Shown piece by piece: positions 32,701-41,558 of a stretch of 64,000 nucleotides of DNA; positions within the stretch are counted from its first letter, which is position 1, and every line of letters starts with the position of its first letter. Source of the stretch: Brevundimonas sp. (GTDB lineage Bacteria > Pseudomonadota > Alphaproteobacteria > Caulobacterales > Caulobacteraceae); NCBI RefSeq assembly GCF_027487935.1, contig NZ_JAIYCP010000010.1, forward strand, positions 62,001-126,000, given 5' to 3'. A program made the translations under genes and the position numbers. The notes under the pieces were generated by a model that saw only the letters and a list, made by a program, of their open reading frames with translations, did no database searches and was not told the origin of the DNA.

Positions 32701-33579
32701 ATGACCACGATCCGATCCGTCGCCATTATCGGCGCAGGCCAGATGGGCGCAGGCATCGCCCAGGCCGTGGCCGTGGGTGGCTATCAGGTGCTCCTGTACG
32801 ACGCCGCCGCCGACCGTGTCCCCCAGGCCCAGGCCGCGATTGCCGCCAGTCTGGCGCGGCAGGTCGGCCGAGGCCTGGTCGACCAGGCCGCGGCCGATGC
32901 CGCCCTGTCGCGCATCGCGGCAGCTTCCTCGCCGGCCGCGGCGGCCAAGGCCGATCTGGTGATCGAGGCGGCGGTCGAGGATGAGGCCGTGAAAAAGTCG
33001 ATCTTGGCCGAGCTGGTGCCGCATCTGGGTCCGGACACACTGCTGGCGTCCAACACCTCCTCGATCTCGATCACCCGCCTGGCCTCGGTCACGGACCGGC
33101 CCGACCGGTTCATCGGCCTGCATTTCATGAAGCCGGCCCCGGTGATGAAACTGGTCGAGATCGTGCGCGGCATCGCCACCTCGGCGGACACTTATGAGAC
33201 GGCGGTCGCCTTTGCCGAGTCGCTGGGCAAGACCACGACCAATGCCGAGGATTTTCCCGCCTTCATCGTCAACCGCATTCTGGTGCCGATGATCAATGAG
33301 GCGATCTACACCCTCTATGAAGGGGTCGGGAACGTCGCCTCGATCGACAAGGCGCTGAAGCTGGGGGCCAACCATCCGATGGGGCCGCTGGAGCTGGCCG
33401 ATTTCATGGGGCTGGATGTCGTTCTGGCCATCATGAATGTGCTCCATGAAGGTCTGGCCGACACCAAATACCGGCCCTGTCCCCTGCTGGTGAAATATGT
33501 CGAGGCCGGCTGGCTGGGGCGCAAGTCCGGGCGCGGCTTCTATGACTATTCCGGCGATACGCCGGCGCCGACGCGGTGA
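32701..33579 (+). CDS. 3-hydroxybutyryl-CoA dehydrogenase
   Basis: The 292-residue NAD-dependent dehydrogenase has the Rossmann motif VAIIGAGQMGAGIAQ (residues 7-21), then DLVIEAAVEDEAVKK, the catalytic-loop SNTSSISIT, GLHFMKPAPVMKLVEI with the catalytic His, and FPAFIVNRILVPMINEA and ANHPMGPLELADFMGLDV. It converts (S)-3-hydroxybutyryl-CoA and acetoacetyl-CoA in short-chain beta-oxidation or PHB metabolism. The single-domain size separates it from FadB. It precedes a membrane protein by 10 bp. Confidence 0.94.
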   Translation: MTTIRSVAIIGAGQMGAGIAQAVAVGGYQVLLYDAAADRVPQAQAAIAASLARQVGRGLVDQAAADAALSRIAAASSPAAAAKADLVIEAAVEDEAVKKSILAELVPHLGPDTLLASNTSSISITRLASVTDRPDRFIGLHFMKPAPVMKLVEIVRGIATSADTYETAVAFAESLGKTTTNAEDFPAFIVNRILVPMINEAIYTLYEGVGNVASIDKALKLGANHPMGPLELADFMGLDVVLAIMNVLHEGLADTKYRPCPLLVKYVEAGWLGRKSGRGFYDYSGDTPAPTR

Positions 33580-33589
33580 GTCCGGTGCG

Positions 33590-34159
33590 ATGATCTCGAT
33601 CCCGGAAAAAGCCGAGGACTTTCCCGGGCAGGAGCGGGTGACCTGGCGTCGTGAGCCGCACTGGCTTGTGCTGGCGGCCATCGCCGGGGCCCTGTGGCCG
33701 CCGATCCCGATCACCCTGCTGATCTGGCCGCCGCAAAACTGGGGGCTCTCGCTGGAGATCGACCCGCGCCTCGTGGCTCTTGTCATCGGTTTGATGGCCG
33801 TACCGGCGGGCCTGTGGCTGCTCCGGCGCGAGCGCGAGCGGACGGGGAAGCCGTCGACGCGGCTGGGCGTGGTCTGGCGGTTCATGTTCTATGGCGGTCT
33901 GCTGGCGGCCGGGCTCCAGGCCCTGTTCGCCCTGATCCTTTGCATCTTCGGCTGGTTTGAGGCGGGCGGCATCGCCCAGGCGGCGGGCGCGACGGAGACG
34001 ACCCTGCTGATCTATGGGGTCGGACTGCTGCCGGTCGCGGTCATGATCGGGGTCAGCTATGCCCTGTGGGCGGGCCTTTGCGTTGCCTTCATCGCCTGCC
34101 GGCCCCAGCCCGAGGTGCGGGACCGGCTCGGCCTGATGGGCGAGGCCGACGGTTTCTGA
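33590..34159 (+). CDS. Multi-pass membrane protein, unknown function
   Basis: The protein has 189 residues when started at the ATG at 33590, 10 nt after the dehydrogenase stop; a longer frame runs back into that gene. There are about four hydrophobic segments (38-58, 65-85, 100-125 and 148-175). The cytoplasmic N-terminus reads ISIPEKAEDFPGQERVTWRREPHW, and a loop has LRRERERTGKPSTRLGVVWRF. I do not recognise a family. It may be translationally linked to the upstream gene. Confidence 0.65.
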   Translation: MISIPEKAEDFPGQERVTWRREPHWLVLAAIAGALWPPIPITLLIWPPQNWGLSLEIDPRLVALVIGLMAVPAGLWLLRRERERTGKPSTRLGVVWRFMFYGGLLAAGLQALFALILCIFGWFEAGGIAQAAGATETTLLIYGVGLLPVAVMIGVSYALWAGLCVAFIACRPQPEVRDRLGLMGEADGF

Positions 34160-34247
34160 TCGCGCCGGTCGGCGGGTTACAGGGAATTCAGTTTCAAGAC
34201 CGGACGGCATCAGCCAGACTTGTCGTGACAAGTTCGGGGGAAATGTC

Positions 34248-35495
34248 ATGGCCGCTGTTGAAACCGAAACCGAAGCCGCGCCGCGCGCGGGGCTTGCACC
34301 GGTCGGTGCCAAGGATCGCATCTACAACCTCGACATGCTTCGCGGCTGGGCGATCCTGGGCATTCTGGCGGTCAACGCGATTTCCTTTGCCTGGCCCTTC
34401 CAGTTGACCATGTCGGAAGCGCCGCCACCCGGCGTGCTCAGCCAGGCCGACGTCATCGGCCTGTGGGTCACCGACGTCTTCTTCGCCGACAAGATGCGCA
34501 CCCTGTTCACCATGCTGTTCGGCGTGTCGGTGTTTCTGGTCGGCGGCGAGCGTTCGGACAGCGATCGCGGGCGGCTGTTGCGGCGCCGGCTGCTTTGGCT
34601 GGGCCTGATCGGCGCGATCCACGGCATGGTGTTCTGGTACGGTGATATCCTGCTCCACTATGCCTATTGCGGCCTTCTGCTGATGCTGATGCGCTCGTGG
34701 AGCGCGCGCCGGCTGCTGTGGATCGGCGGGTCGATCACCCTGTTGTGGGGCCTGGTCGCCACCGGCGGCTATTGGGCCATGGCCAATCTGCCGGCCGAGT
34801 TTGCGGCCAAGATGGAGGCCGGAATGCCGGCCGCCGACCCGGCTGCCATCCAGGCGGCGATCGACCTTTACCGGACCGGCTGGCCTGCCGGTCTGATGGC
34901 CAATCTCGAGACCTGGGCGACTTTCCAGTTGATGGCCACCCCCTTCCTCATCCTCGTGACCGTGCCGCTGATGATGGTTGGCCTCGGCCTGTTCAAGTCG
35001 GGCTATCTGTCCGGCCGCTCGCCGATCTGGGTCTATCTGCTGGTCATCCTGGCCGGCGGGGCCAATCTGGCGGCCTTCGCCTGGTGGGGTTGGCAGGAGG
35101 CCATGGCGGGCGAAGGGGCTGATCCGACCGGAGGCCTGGCCGCCGCGGCGGGGGGCATGGCACCCTTGATCACCCTGTTCTACGCCAGCGTCCTGATCCT
35201 GATCACCCGGTTCGGGCTGAAGGCGCTGACGGCCATATTCGTCCCGGTCGGGCGGATGGCCTTCACCAACTACCTGACCCAGACCCTGATCATGGTCACC
35301 CTGTACTATGCGCCCTGGGGTCCGATGTGGTTCGGCACGCACGGCCCGGCCGAGATGTGGATGGTGGTCGGTGGGGTCTGGATCGCCCAGCTGATCTGGT
35401 CGCCCCTGTGGCTGTCGGTCTTCAGCATGGGGCCGCTGGAATGGGGTTGGCGCTGCCTGACCTACGGGCGGATGGTGCCGCTTCGGAAGCCGTAG
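34248..35495 (+). CDS. DUF418 family membrane protein
   Basis: The 415-residue protein has about ten membrane segments. It opens with YNLDMLRGWAILGILAVNAISFAWP (about 25-50), a DUF418/acyltransferase-3-like start, and ends with GRMAFTNYLTQTLIMVTLYY and GPLEWGWRCLTYGRMVPLRK, the DUF418 C-terminal signature. The TMLFGVSVFLVGGERSD and IHGMVFWYGDILLHYA blocks are also characteristic. Function unknown; homologues are often near export or acyl-transfer genes. A long inverted repeat follows the stop. Confidence 0.9.
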   Translation: MAAVETETEAAPRAGLAPVGAKDRIYNLDMLRGWAILGILAVNAISFAWPFQLTMSEAPPPGVLSQADVIGLWVTDVFFADKMRTLFTMLFGVSVFLVGGERSDSDRGRLLRRRLLWLGLIGAIHGMVFWYGDILLHYAYCGLLLMLMRSWSARRLLWIGGSITLLWGLVATGGYWAMANLPAEFAAKMEAGMPAADPAAIQAAIDLYRTGWPAGLMANLETWATFQLMATPFLILVTVPLMMVGLGLFKSGYLSGRSPIWVYLLVILAGGANLAAFAWWGWQEAMAGEGADPTGGLAAAAGGMAPLITLFYASVLILITRFGLKALTAIFVPVGRMAFTNYLTQTLIMVTLYYAPWGPMWFGTHGPAEMWMVVGGVWIAQLIWSPLWLSVFSMGPLEWGWRCLTYGRMVPLRKP

Positions 35496-35506
35496 GGTCG
35501 GGGTTC

Positions 35507-35577
35507 GAGGGGCGAGGGTCGAGGCTCAAGCCGTGTCCTGCGGTGGTCGGGGCCTCGACCCTCGCCGCGCGCCCCTC
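35507..35577 (+). terminator. Long inverted repeat between DUF418 gene and hisS
   Basis: The left arm GAGGGGC plus GAGGGTCGAGGC (35507-35525) pairs with GCCTCGACCCTC (35552-35563) and GCCCCTC (35571-35577), with a 7-nt bulge and a 26-nt loop. There is no T-tract, so it may act as a factor-dependent end or an mRNA 3' stabiliser. Confidence 0.5.
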
Positions 35578-35589
35578 TAAAGACGCGGC

Positions 35590-37089
35590 ATGACCCCAGA
35601 TGCCGCCGCCTCCACCCGTCCCGAAGCCCGCAATCCGCGGGGGTTCGCTGACCGTCGGGGTCGCGATCTGGTCGCCGAACGTCGCCTCGTCCAGCGGGTG
35701 TCCGAGGTCTATGAGCGCTGGGGTTTCGAGCCGCTGGAGACCGGTGCCTTCGAATATGCCGACGCGCTGGGCAAATTCCTGCCCGACGCCGACCGTCCGA
35801 ACGAGGGCGTCTTTGCGCTGCAGGATGATGACGATCAGTGGATGGCGCTGCGCTATGACCTGACCGCGCCCCTGGCCCGGTTCGCGGCGCAGGGCTGGGA
35901 GACCCTGCCCAAGCCGTTCCGCCGCTACGCCTTCGGCCCGGTGTGGCGCAACGAAAAGCCCGGCCCCGGCCGGTTCCGCGAATTCGTCCAGTGCGACGCC
36001 GACACGGTCGGATCCGACCGGCCCGAGGCCGATGCCGAAATCATCGCCATGGCCTGCGAAGGCCTGCGCGCGGCCGGTCTGGACGCCGGCCAGGCCGTGG
36101 TGCGCGTTTCGAATCGAAAGTTGTTCGACGGTCTGTTCCAGGCCGGCGGGATCGAGGATGCAGGCCAGAGGCTGACCGCGCTCCGTGCCATCGACAAATT
36201 CGACCGGCTGGGCTGGGAGGGCGTCGCCGCCCTGCTGGGCGAGGGGCGGCTGGATGAGTCGGGTGACTACACCAAGGGCGCGCGCCTGCCGTCGGGCGTC
36301 ATCACGACCATCGAAGGCTTCCTGTCGTCGGTGGCGACCGAGGGGCTGACCCGGGGCGAGACGCTGGAGGCCGTGGCGCGGGTCGGGGGGCTGGGCGAGA
36401 TCGGTGAGGCGGCCCTGACCGAGCTCGCTGCCATAGACGCGGCCCTGAACGCGATGAAGGTCGGCCAGGACGCCGTCCGCTTCGACCCGACCATCGTGCG
36501 GGGGCTGGAGTATTATACCGGGGCCGTGTTCGAGGCCGAACTGCTGCTCGACACGGTCGACGACAAGGGTCGCGCCGTGCGCTTCGGCTCGATCGGGGGC
36601 GGTGGCCGCTACGACGATCTGGTGGCGCGGTTCACCGGCGAGCGGCTGCCGGCGACGGGGTTCTCGTTCGGGGTGTCGCGACTGGCCTCAGCCCTGCGCG
36701 CGGCCGGACGGGGCGACGCGGATGCCGTGCGGGGGCCGGTGGTGGTCATCGTCTTCTCCGACGCCGACATGCAGCACTATCTCGACGCCGTGTCCGAGCT
36801 GCGCAACGCCGGGATCGCCGCCGAGCTGTATCTCGGCCGGGCCGGCATGAAGGCACAGATGAAATATGCCGACCGCCGCGGCGCGCCGGCGGCCGTCATC
36901 CTGGGCGGAGACGAGATCGCGGCCGGACAGGTGACGGTCAAGGACCTGGACGCGGGCCGCGCCCTGGCCGCCGGCGTCAGCGACAATGAGGCCTGGAAAT
37001 CGGAGCGGCCGGGCCAGCAGGTCGTGGCGCGATCCGAACTGGTGGCGACCGTCGCCCGGATCGTCGCCCAGGCGCGCACCGCGCTGTGA
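35590..37089 (+). CDS. hisS: Histidyl-tRNA synthetase
   Basis: The 499-residue class II synthetase charges tRNA-His. Motif 2 is visible as PFRRYAFGPVWRNEKPGPGRFREFVQCDADTVG (about 105-135), the HisRS-specific motif as IVRGLEYYTGAVFEAE (about 303), and motif 3 as GFSFGVSRLASAL (about 360). A C-terminal anticodon-binding domain follows (about 385-499). The first ATG is taken. The size fits the alphaproteobacterial form and HisZ is excluded by the intact HisRS motifs and the anticodon domain. Confidence 0.93.
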   Translation: MTPDAAASTRPEARNPRGFADRRGRDLVAERRLVQRVSEVYERWGFEPLETGAFEYADALGKFLPDADRPNEGVFALQDDDDQWMALRYDLTAPLARFAAQGWETLPKPFRRYAFGPVWRNEKPGPGRFREFVQCDADTVGSDRPEADAEIIAMACEGLRAAGLDAGQAVVRVSNRKLFDGLFQAGGIEDAGQRLTALRAIDKFDRLGWEGVAALLGEGRLDESGDYTKGARLPSGVITTIEGFLSSVATEGLTRGETLEAVARVGGLGEIGEAALTELAAIDAALNAMKVGQDAVRFDPTIVRGLEYYTGAVFEAELLLDTVDDKGRAVRFGSIGGGGRYDDLVARFTGERLPATGFSFGVSRLASALRAAGRGDADAVRGPVVVIVFSDADMQHYLDAVSELRNAGIAAELYLGRAGMKAQMKYADRRGAPAAVILGGDEIAAGQVTVKDLDAGRALAAGVSDNEAWKSERPGQQVVARSELVATVARIVAQARTAL

Positions 37090-37106
37090 CTTATCACTGA
37101 TAAGTC
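37088..37106. promoter_or_regulatory. 19-bp palindrome at the hisS stop
   Basis: GACTTATCA-C-TGATAAGTC has perfect 9-bp arms and overlaps the hisS stop codon. It is unusually AT-rich for this genome. It could be an operator or a small hairpin. No gene start follows directly. Confidence 0.5.
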
Positions 37107-37257
37107 GCGTAAAGGCCGGGTTTGGCCGGCCGGTTCGTTGACTTGAGGCAGAAAATGTCGTTTTTTCGACGCACTCGGGCGGCGCAGCGTTTCGATGCAG
37201 CAGCAGCCCGGAGGCGTTTCGGGGAGGAAACGTCCGCTCGTCAAAGAGCGAAAGAAA
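37107..37257. other. Gene-free stretch with small hairpins
   Basis: Between the hisS palindrome and the terminators I see no credible gene. Two small hairpins are present: GGCGTTTC/GAAACGTC (loop GGGGAG, about 37212-37233) and CGCTC/GAGCG (37235-37250). On the minus strand the first exposes CTCCCC in a loop closed by CGTTTC/GAAACG. Confidence 0.4.
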
Positions 37258-37294
37258 GCCCGCCGCGACGATATTCCCCGCGGCGGGCTTTTTT
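37258..37294 (+). terminator. Rho-independent terminator
   Basis: A 10-bp perfect stem GCCCGCCGCG / CGCGGCGGGC has an 11-nt loop and six T after it. It can end a plus-strand transcript from hisS or from an unannotated RNA in the preceding 150 nt. Confidence 0.85.
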
Positions 37295-37345
37295 GTGCCC
37301 GGAGTCCGGCGCTGCTCCAGGCGCCGCGCCGGGAGCGAGCGGCCA

Positions 37346-37380
37346 GAAAAAAAGGGGCCGGAGCACCGGCTCCGACCCCT
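37346..37380 (-). terminator. Terminator of the M13 peptidase gene
   Basis: On the minus strand the 11-bp stem AGGGGTCGGAG / CTCCGGCCCCT (one mismatch) is followed by a run of seven T. It lies 22 nt after the peptidase stop. Confidence 0.88.
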
Positions 37381-37402
37381 CCTGTCTCCGTTGGGCCGCT
37401 TC

Positions 37403-39541
37403 CTACCAGATGCGGACCCGGTCTTCCGGGGCGAGATAGTATTTGTCGCCAGGCTGGACGTCGAAGGCCGCATACCAGGCGTCCGAGTTGCGGACCGGTC
37501 CGATGACACGGAACTCGGCCGGGCTGTGCGGATCGGTGGCGATCTGGTTGCGCAGCGCGTCCTCGCGGTATTTCGACTGCCACACCTGGGCCCAGCCGAA
37601 GAAGAAGCGCTGGTCACCGGTAATGCCGTCCAGCACCGGAGCGGGCCGGCCGTTCAGCGACAGGTGATAGGCCTCCAGACCCACGGCCACGCCGGCGGCG
37701 TCGCCGATGTTCTCGCCCATGGTCAGGCCGCCCTGGACGGGGAAGCCGGGCAGGGGCTCGAACTGGTCGTACTGGGCCCCGAGGCGGGCGGTCAGGGCTT
37801 CGAAATTGGCCTTGTCCGCGGGGGTCCACCAGTTGCGCAGCACGCCGTCGCCGTCGGATTTGGAGCCCTGGTCGTCGAAGCCGTGGCCGATCTCGTGGCC
37901 GATCACGCCGCCGATACCGCCGTAGTTGACGGCTGCGTCGCCGTTCGGATCGAAGAAGGGCGGCTGCAGAATGGCGGCCGGGAAGACGATCTCGTTGTTC
38001 GCCGAGTTGTAATAGGCGTTCACCGTCTGGGGGGTCATGCCCCACTCGTCCTTGTCGACGGGCTGGTTCAGGCGGTTCAGCTGGTACTGCCACTGGAACA
38101 GGCCGGCGCGCTCGCTGTTGCCGAACAGGTCATCCGGGTGGATCTCAAGGCCCGAATAGTCGCGCCATTTGTTCGGGTAGCCGATCTTGACGGTGAATTT
38201 CTCCAGCTTCTCCTGGGCCGCAGCCTGGGTCTCCGCACTCATCCAGGTGTAGTTGCGGATACGGTTCGACAGGGCGATGCGCAGATTGGCGACGAGCTCT
38301 TCCATCTTGGCCTTGGATTCGGCCGGGAAATATTCGGCGACGTACTGGCGGCCGACCGCCTCGCCCAGCATGCCCTCGGCGAAGCTGATGCCGCGCTTGT
38401 CGCGGGGACGCTGCATCGGCTGGCCGTTCAGGTCGCGCGACCGGAACTCCCACTGGGCGTCGACGAAGCGACGCGACAGGCGCGGTGCGGCGTCATCGAC
38501 CGTGTGGAAGGCCTGCCAGGCCTGAAGGACGTCCATCGGCGTCTCGGCATAGATCGCCGCCATCCGGGGCATGGCGGTGTCCTGACGAACGATCAGCCGG
38601 GGGACTTCGCCCACCCCGACGGAGGCGTAATAGTCCTGCCAGGCGAAGCCCGGCGCTTCCGACGCCAGCCGGGCGATGGTGTATTCGTTATAGGTCTCGT
38701 CGCGGTTGCGGTTCTGGATCGGGGTCCAGTGGGCCTCTGCGATACGGGTTTCAAAGGCCACGATGGCGGCGGCGCTCTCGACCGGATTGTCCCAGCCGAT
38801 CATCTCGAGCATGCGCGCGACATAGACCTGGTAAAGCGCCTTCTTCTCGGCCCAGCGGGCTTCGAGATAGTAGTCGCGGTTCGGCAGGCCGATCCCGGAC
38901 TGGCCGGTCGAGACCACGTAACGGGTCGGGGCCTTCTGATCGATCGAGATGCCCGTACCGAAGAGCGAGACGCCCACGCGGCCCTGGGTCTGACCCATGT
39001 AGACGGCCATGGCGTCATGGGTGTTCGCGGCACGGATGGCGGCGAGATAGGGTTGGAGCGGCTGGGCGTCGAGCGCCTCAAGCCTTGCCTCATCCATATA
39101 GGAGCGATAGGCGTCGGCGATCTTCTGCTCATCCGAGCCGGCGACCAGGTCGGTCCGCGCCACCAGGGCGTCGATCATCACCTTGACCCGGTTGTCCGAC
39201 AGTTCGCGCAGCAGGTTGAACGAGCCGTAGGAGGTGCGGTCGGACGGAATCTGCAGCCGGTCCAGCGCAGCCCCGTTGGCATAACGCATGAAGCTGTCAC
39301 CCGGGCGGACCGAGGTGTCGCGGCCGTTCAGGTCAAAGCCCCAGGTCCCGTAGCGCGGAGCCTCGATGCCCTGGTAGCCGAGGATGGTCGCACCGTCGGC
39401 GGGAGCCTGGAACAGTTCGAACACGGTGCAGCTCTCGTCGATGCAGGCGTGGCCGTGATCCGCGCCGCCGACCTGGGCAGAGGCTACGGACGCAGGGAGC
39501 AGCAGGGCGCCGAGCGCCGCGCCGATGAGCAGTTTTTTCAT
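37403..39541 (-). CDS. M13 family metallopeptidase (neprilysin/PepO-like)
   Basis: The 712-residue exported zinc peptidase has a signal peptide (MKKLLIGAALGALLLPASVASA) from the ATG at 39541, which follows a GGAAA; a longer frame is rejected. The mature start is His-rich (DHGHACIDES). The catalytic core has VIGHEIGHGFDDQGSK (HExxH, about residue 550) and GENIGDAAGVAVGLEAY (third ligand Glu about 615), with NAYYNSANNEIVFPAAILQPPFFD before them, all diagnostic of M13. The last residues EDRVRIW match the family C-terminus. It acts in the periplasm or outside, cleaving short peptides. Confidence 0.95.
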   Translation of the reverse strand: MKKLLIGAALGALLLPASVASAQVGGADHGHACIDESCTVFELFQAPADGATILGYQGIEAPRYGTWGFDLNGRDTSVRPGDSFMRYANGAALDRLQIPSDRTSYGSFNLLRELSDNRVKVMIDALVARTDLVAGSDEQKIADAYRSYMDEARLEALDAQPLQPYLAAIRAANTHDAMAVYMGQTQGRVGVSLFGTGISIDQKAPTRYVVSTGQSGIGLPNRDYYLEARWAEKKALYQVYVARMLEMIGWDNPVESAAAIVAFETRIAEAHWTPIQNRNRDETYNEYTIARLASEAPGFAWQDYYASVGVGEVPRLIVRQDTAMPRMAAIYAETPMDVLQAWQAFHTVDDAAPRLSRRFVDAQWEFRSRDLNGQPMQRPRDKRGISFAEGMLGEAVGRQYVAEYFPAESKAKMEELVANLRIALSNRIRNYTWMSAETQAAAQEKLEKFTVKIGYPNKWRDYSGLEIHPDDLFGNSERAGLFQWQYQLNRLNQPVDKDEWGMTPQTVNAYYNSANNEIVFPAAILQPPFFDPNGDAAVNYGGIGGVIGHEIGHGFDDQGSKSDGDGVLRNWWTPADKANFEALTARLGAQYDQFEPLPGFPVQGGLTMGENIGDAAGVAVGLEAYHLSLNGRPAPVLDGITGDQRFFFGWAQVWQSKYREDALRNQIATDPHSPAEFRVIGPVRNSDAWYAAFDVQPGDKYYLAPEDRVRIW

Positions 39542-39660
39542 GGGAATTTCCTCGACTTCGCGTCTCTTGCGGACCGCGTCATCGCAGACCCTACGCCCCG
39601 GGTCAGCCCTGTCGCCTGAATTTTTTGTCATCCGGGATACAAAGCCCGGCGGGAAAGCGT

Positions 39661-39678
39661 TTCAGCCTGTAGGCTGAA
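39661..39678. promoter_or_regulatory. Palindrome just upstream of CPA2 antiporter
   Basis: TTCAGCC-TGTA-GGCTGAA has perfect 7-bp arms and ends 15 nt before the start codon, right before the GGAGGA ribosome site. It may be an operator or a 5' leader hairpin. Confidence 0.4.
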
Positions 39679-39693
39679 CCCGACGGAGGACGA

Positions 39694-41529
39694 ATGGCGA
39701 TTCACGGCGACGGCGGCGAATACAAGGACCTGGTGGTCTTTCTGGCCGCGGCCGGTGTGGTCGTTCCGCTGTTCAATCGCCTGAAGATCAGTCCGGTCCT
39801 CGGCTTCCTCGCGGCGGGCGTGCTGCTGGGCCCGGACGGGCTGGCGCGCCTGGCGGACACAGCGCCCTGGCTGTCCTGGCTGACCATTTCGGATGCCGCC
39901 CAGATTCGGTCCCTGTCCGAGCTCGGCGTCGCCTTCCTGCTGTTCATGATCGGGCTGGAACTGTCGTGGGAGCGCCTCAGGGCCATGCGCAGACTGGTGT
40001 TCGGCCTCGGCCTGACCCAGGTCGCGGCCTGTACCGTGGCGCTGGCGGCGGTGTTTGTCTTCATGGGGCAGCCGCTGGTCTCGGCGGCTGTTCTGGGGAT
40101 GGGCCTGGCCCTGTCGTCGACCGCCGTTGTCATGCCGGTGATGGCCGAGCGGGGCCGGATCAAGACGACGGCCGGGCGCGCCACCTTCTCCATCCTTCTG
40201 GCCCAGGATCTGGCAGTGGCGCCGATCCTGATCACCGTCACGGTTCTGGCGGCACTGGCCGTAGGCGGGGTCGGGCGTGATGATTTCGACCCGGCGGTCC
40301 TGGGACCTGCGCTGCTCACCCTGATCCCGGCGGCGATCGGGCTGGCACTTTTGGTCGTCCTCGGCCGGCTGGTCCTGCGACCGATGTTCCGATCGGTCGC
40401 GCGAGCCAAGGCCAGGGGACAGGGGCAGGAGATGTTCATCGCCGCCAGCCTGCTGGTGGTCGTCGGCGCAGGGGTGGCGGCCCAGGCCGCCGGCCTGTCG
40501 ATGAGTCTGGGGGCCCTGATCGCCGGCCTGCTGCTGGCCGAGACCGAGTTCCGCCGGGAGGTCGAGATCTCGATCGAGCCGTTCAAGGGGCTGCTGCTGG
40601 GTGTGTTTTTTGTCGGGGTCGGGATCAGTCTCGATCTCGACGCTGTCGCCGCCGATCCCGTCGCGGTCTTCGGCCTTGCCGCCCTGCTGACCCTGCTGAA
40701 GGCCGGGCTGATCTTCGGCATGGCCCGCCTGTGGGGCCTGAACAACCGCACCGCCATCGAGACGGCGCTGGTGCTGGGACCCGCAGGCGAGTTCGCCTTT
40801 GTCATCCTGGGGGCCGGTCTGGTCGAGGGTATTGCGTCGCCGGCCTTCACCCAGACGGTCCTGATCGCCGCGACCATCAGCATCTTCACCATCCCGCTGA
40901 TGGCCCTGATCGCCGATCGGCTGCTGCAGCGCGTGGCTCCCGCCATGCCCGAGCTGCCGCCTGAGGCCCTTGAGGTGCCGTCTGCGACCTCGGGCCAGGT
41001 GCTGATCGTCGGTTTCGGCCGGGTCGGGCGGCTGGTCGGGGAAATGCTGACCGAGCATGGCCAGGCCTTTCTGGCGATCGACGCCAACCCCGCGACCGTG
41101 GCCAAGGGCCGGGCCGAGGGGGCCAATGTCTTCTATGGTGACGCGGGGCGGGCCGAAATGCTGGTTCGATGCGGGATCGATACCGCGCGGGCCATGGTCG
41201 TGACCATGGACGCACCGACCAAGGTGGACGAGGTGGTGATGGCGACGCGATCGCTGCGACCGGACCTGATCCTGATCGCCCGGGCCCGTGATCACAAACA
41301 CGCCGCCCGCCTCTACGCCCTCGGTGTCACCGACGCCGTGCCGGAAACCACCGAGGCCAGCCTGCAACTGGCCGAAAACACCCTGGTCGACCTGGGCGTG
41401 CCCATGGGACTGGTACTGGCCTCGATCCATGAGCGTCGGGACGCCTTCCGGCGGATCTTCCAGGAGGCCATGCCGGGGAACGAGCATGCGCGCCTTCCGC
41501 GCGCCCTGCACTCGACCCTGCGTCGCTGA
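39694..41529 (+). CDS. CPA2 monovalent cation:proton antiporter with TrkA-N domain
   Basis: The 611-residue protein has a 12-segment antiporter domain (about 10-385) with GFLAAGVLLGPDGLARL, AFLLFMIGLELSWERL and LALSSTAVVMPVMAE, and AGLLLAETEFRREVEISIEPFKGLLLGVFFVGVGISLDL. A RCK/TrkA-N nucleotide-binding domain follows from about residue 425, with VLIVGFGRVGRLVGEML and FYGDAGRAEMLVRCGI. This is the KefB/KefC-type layout, exchanging potassium or sodium for protons. The KefC glutathione site cannot be confirmed by eye. GGAGGA precedes the ATG. Confidence 0.92.
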   Translation: MAIHGDGGEYKDLVVFLAAAGVVVPLFNRLKISPVLGFLAAGVLLGPDGLARLADTAPWLSWLTISDAAQIRSLSELGVAFLLFMIGLELSWERLRAMRRLVFGLGLTQVAACTVALAAVFVFMGQPLVSAAVLGMGLALSSTAVVMPVMAERGRIKTTAGRATFSILLAQDLAVAPILITVTVLAALAVGGVGRDDFDPAVLGPALLTLIPAAIGLALLVVLGRLVLRPMFRSVARAKARGQGQEMFIAASLLVVVGAGVAAQAAGLSMSLGALIAGLLLAETEFRREVEISIEPFKGLLLGVFFVGVGISLDLDAVAADPVAVFGLAALLTLLKAGLIFGMARLWGLNNRTAIETALVLGPAGEFAFVILGAGLVEGIASPAFTQTVLIAATISIFTIPLMALIADRLLQRVAPAMPELPPEALEVPSATSGQVLIVGFGRVGRLVGEMLTEHGQAFLAIDANPATVAKGRAEGANVFYGDAGRAEMLVRCGIDTARAMVVTMDAPTKVDEVVMATRSLRPDLILIARARDHKHAARLYALGVTDAVPETTEASLQLAENTLVDLGVPMGLVLASIHERRDAFRRIFQEAMPGNEHARLPRALHSTLRR

Positions 41530-41558
41530 GCCGCACAGCAGCCATCCAGCCGCTCAGG

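Noticed and set aside
35590..37089. HisZ (ATP phosphoribosyltransferase regulatory subunit)
   Set aside because: The HisRS-specific RGLEYYTG motif, motif 2 Arg and a C-terminal anticodon domain are intact, and no hisG follows.
37122..37439. 105-codon plus-strand frame after hisS
   Set aside because: It crosses two terminators and the start of the antisense peptidase gene end, has no family similarity and no good ribosome site.
37295..39619. 774-codon open frame antisense to the M13 peptidase, and similar long frames antisense to pnp (52420-54675), the CPA2 gene (39628-41511), the acyl-CoA synthetase (3227-4915), cobT (16397-18082) and the DUF885 gene (21655-23829)
   Set aside because: GC-rich third positions of real genes open long antisense frames. 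The translated products are rich in Arg/Gly/His with no domain, while the opposite strand encodes clear families.
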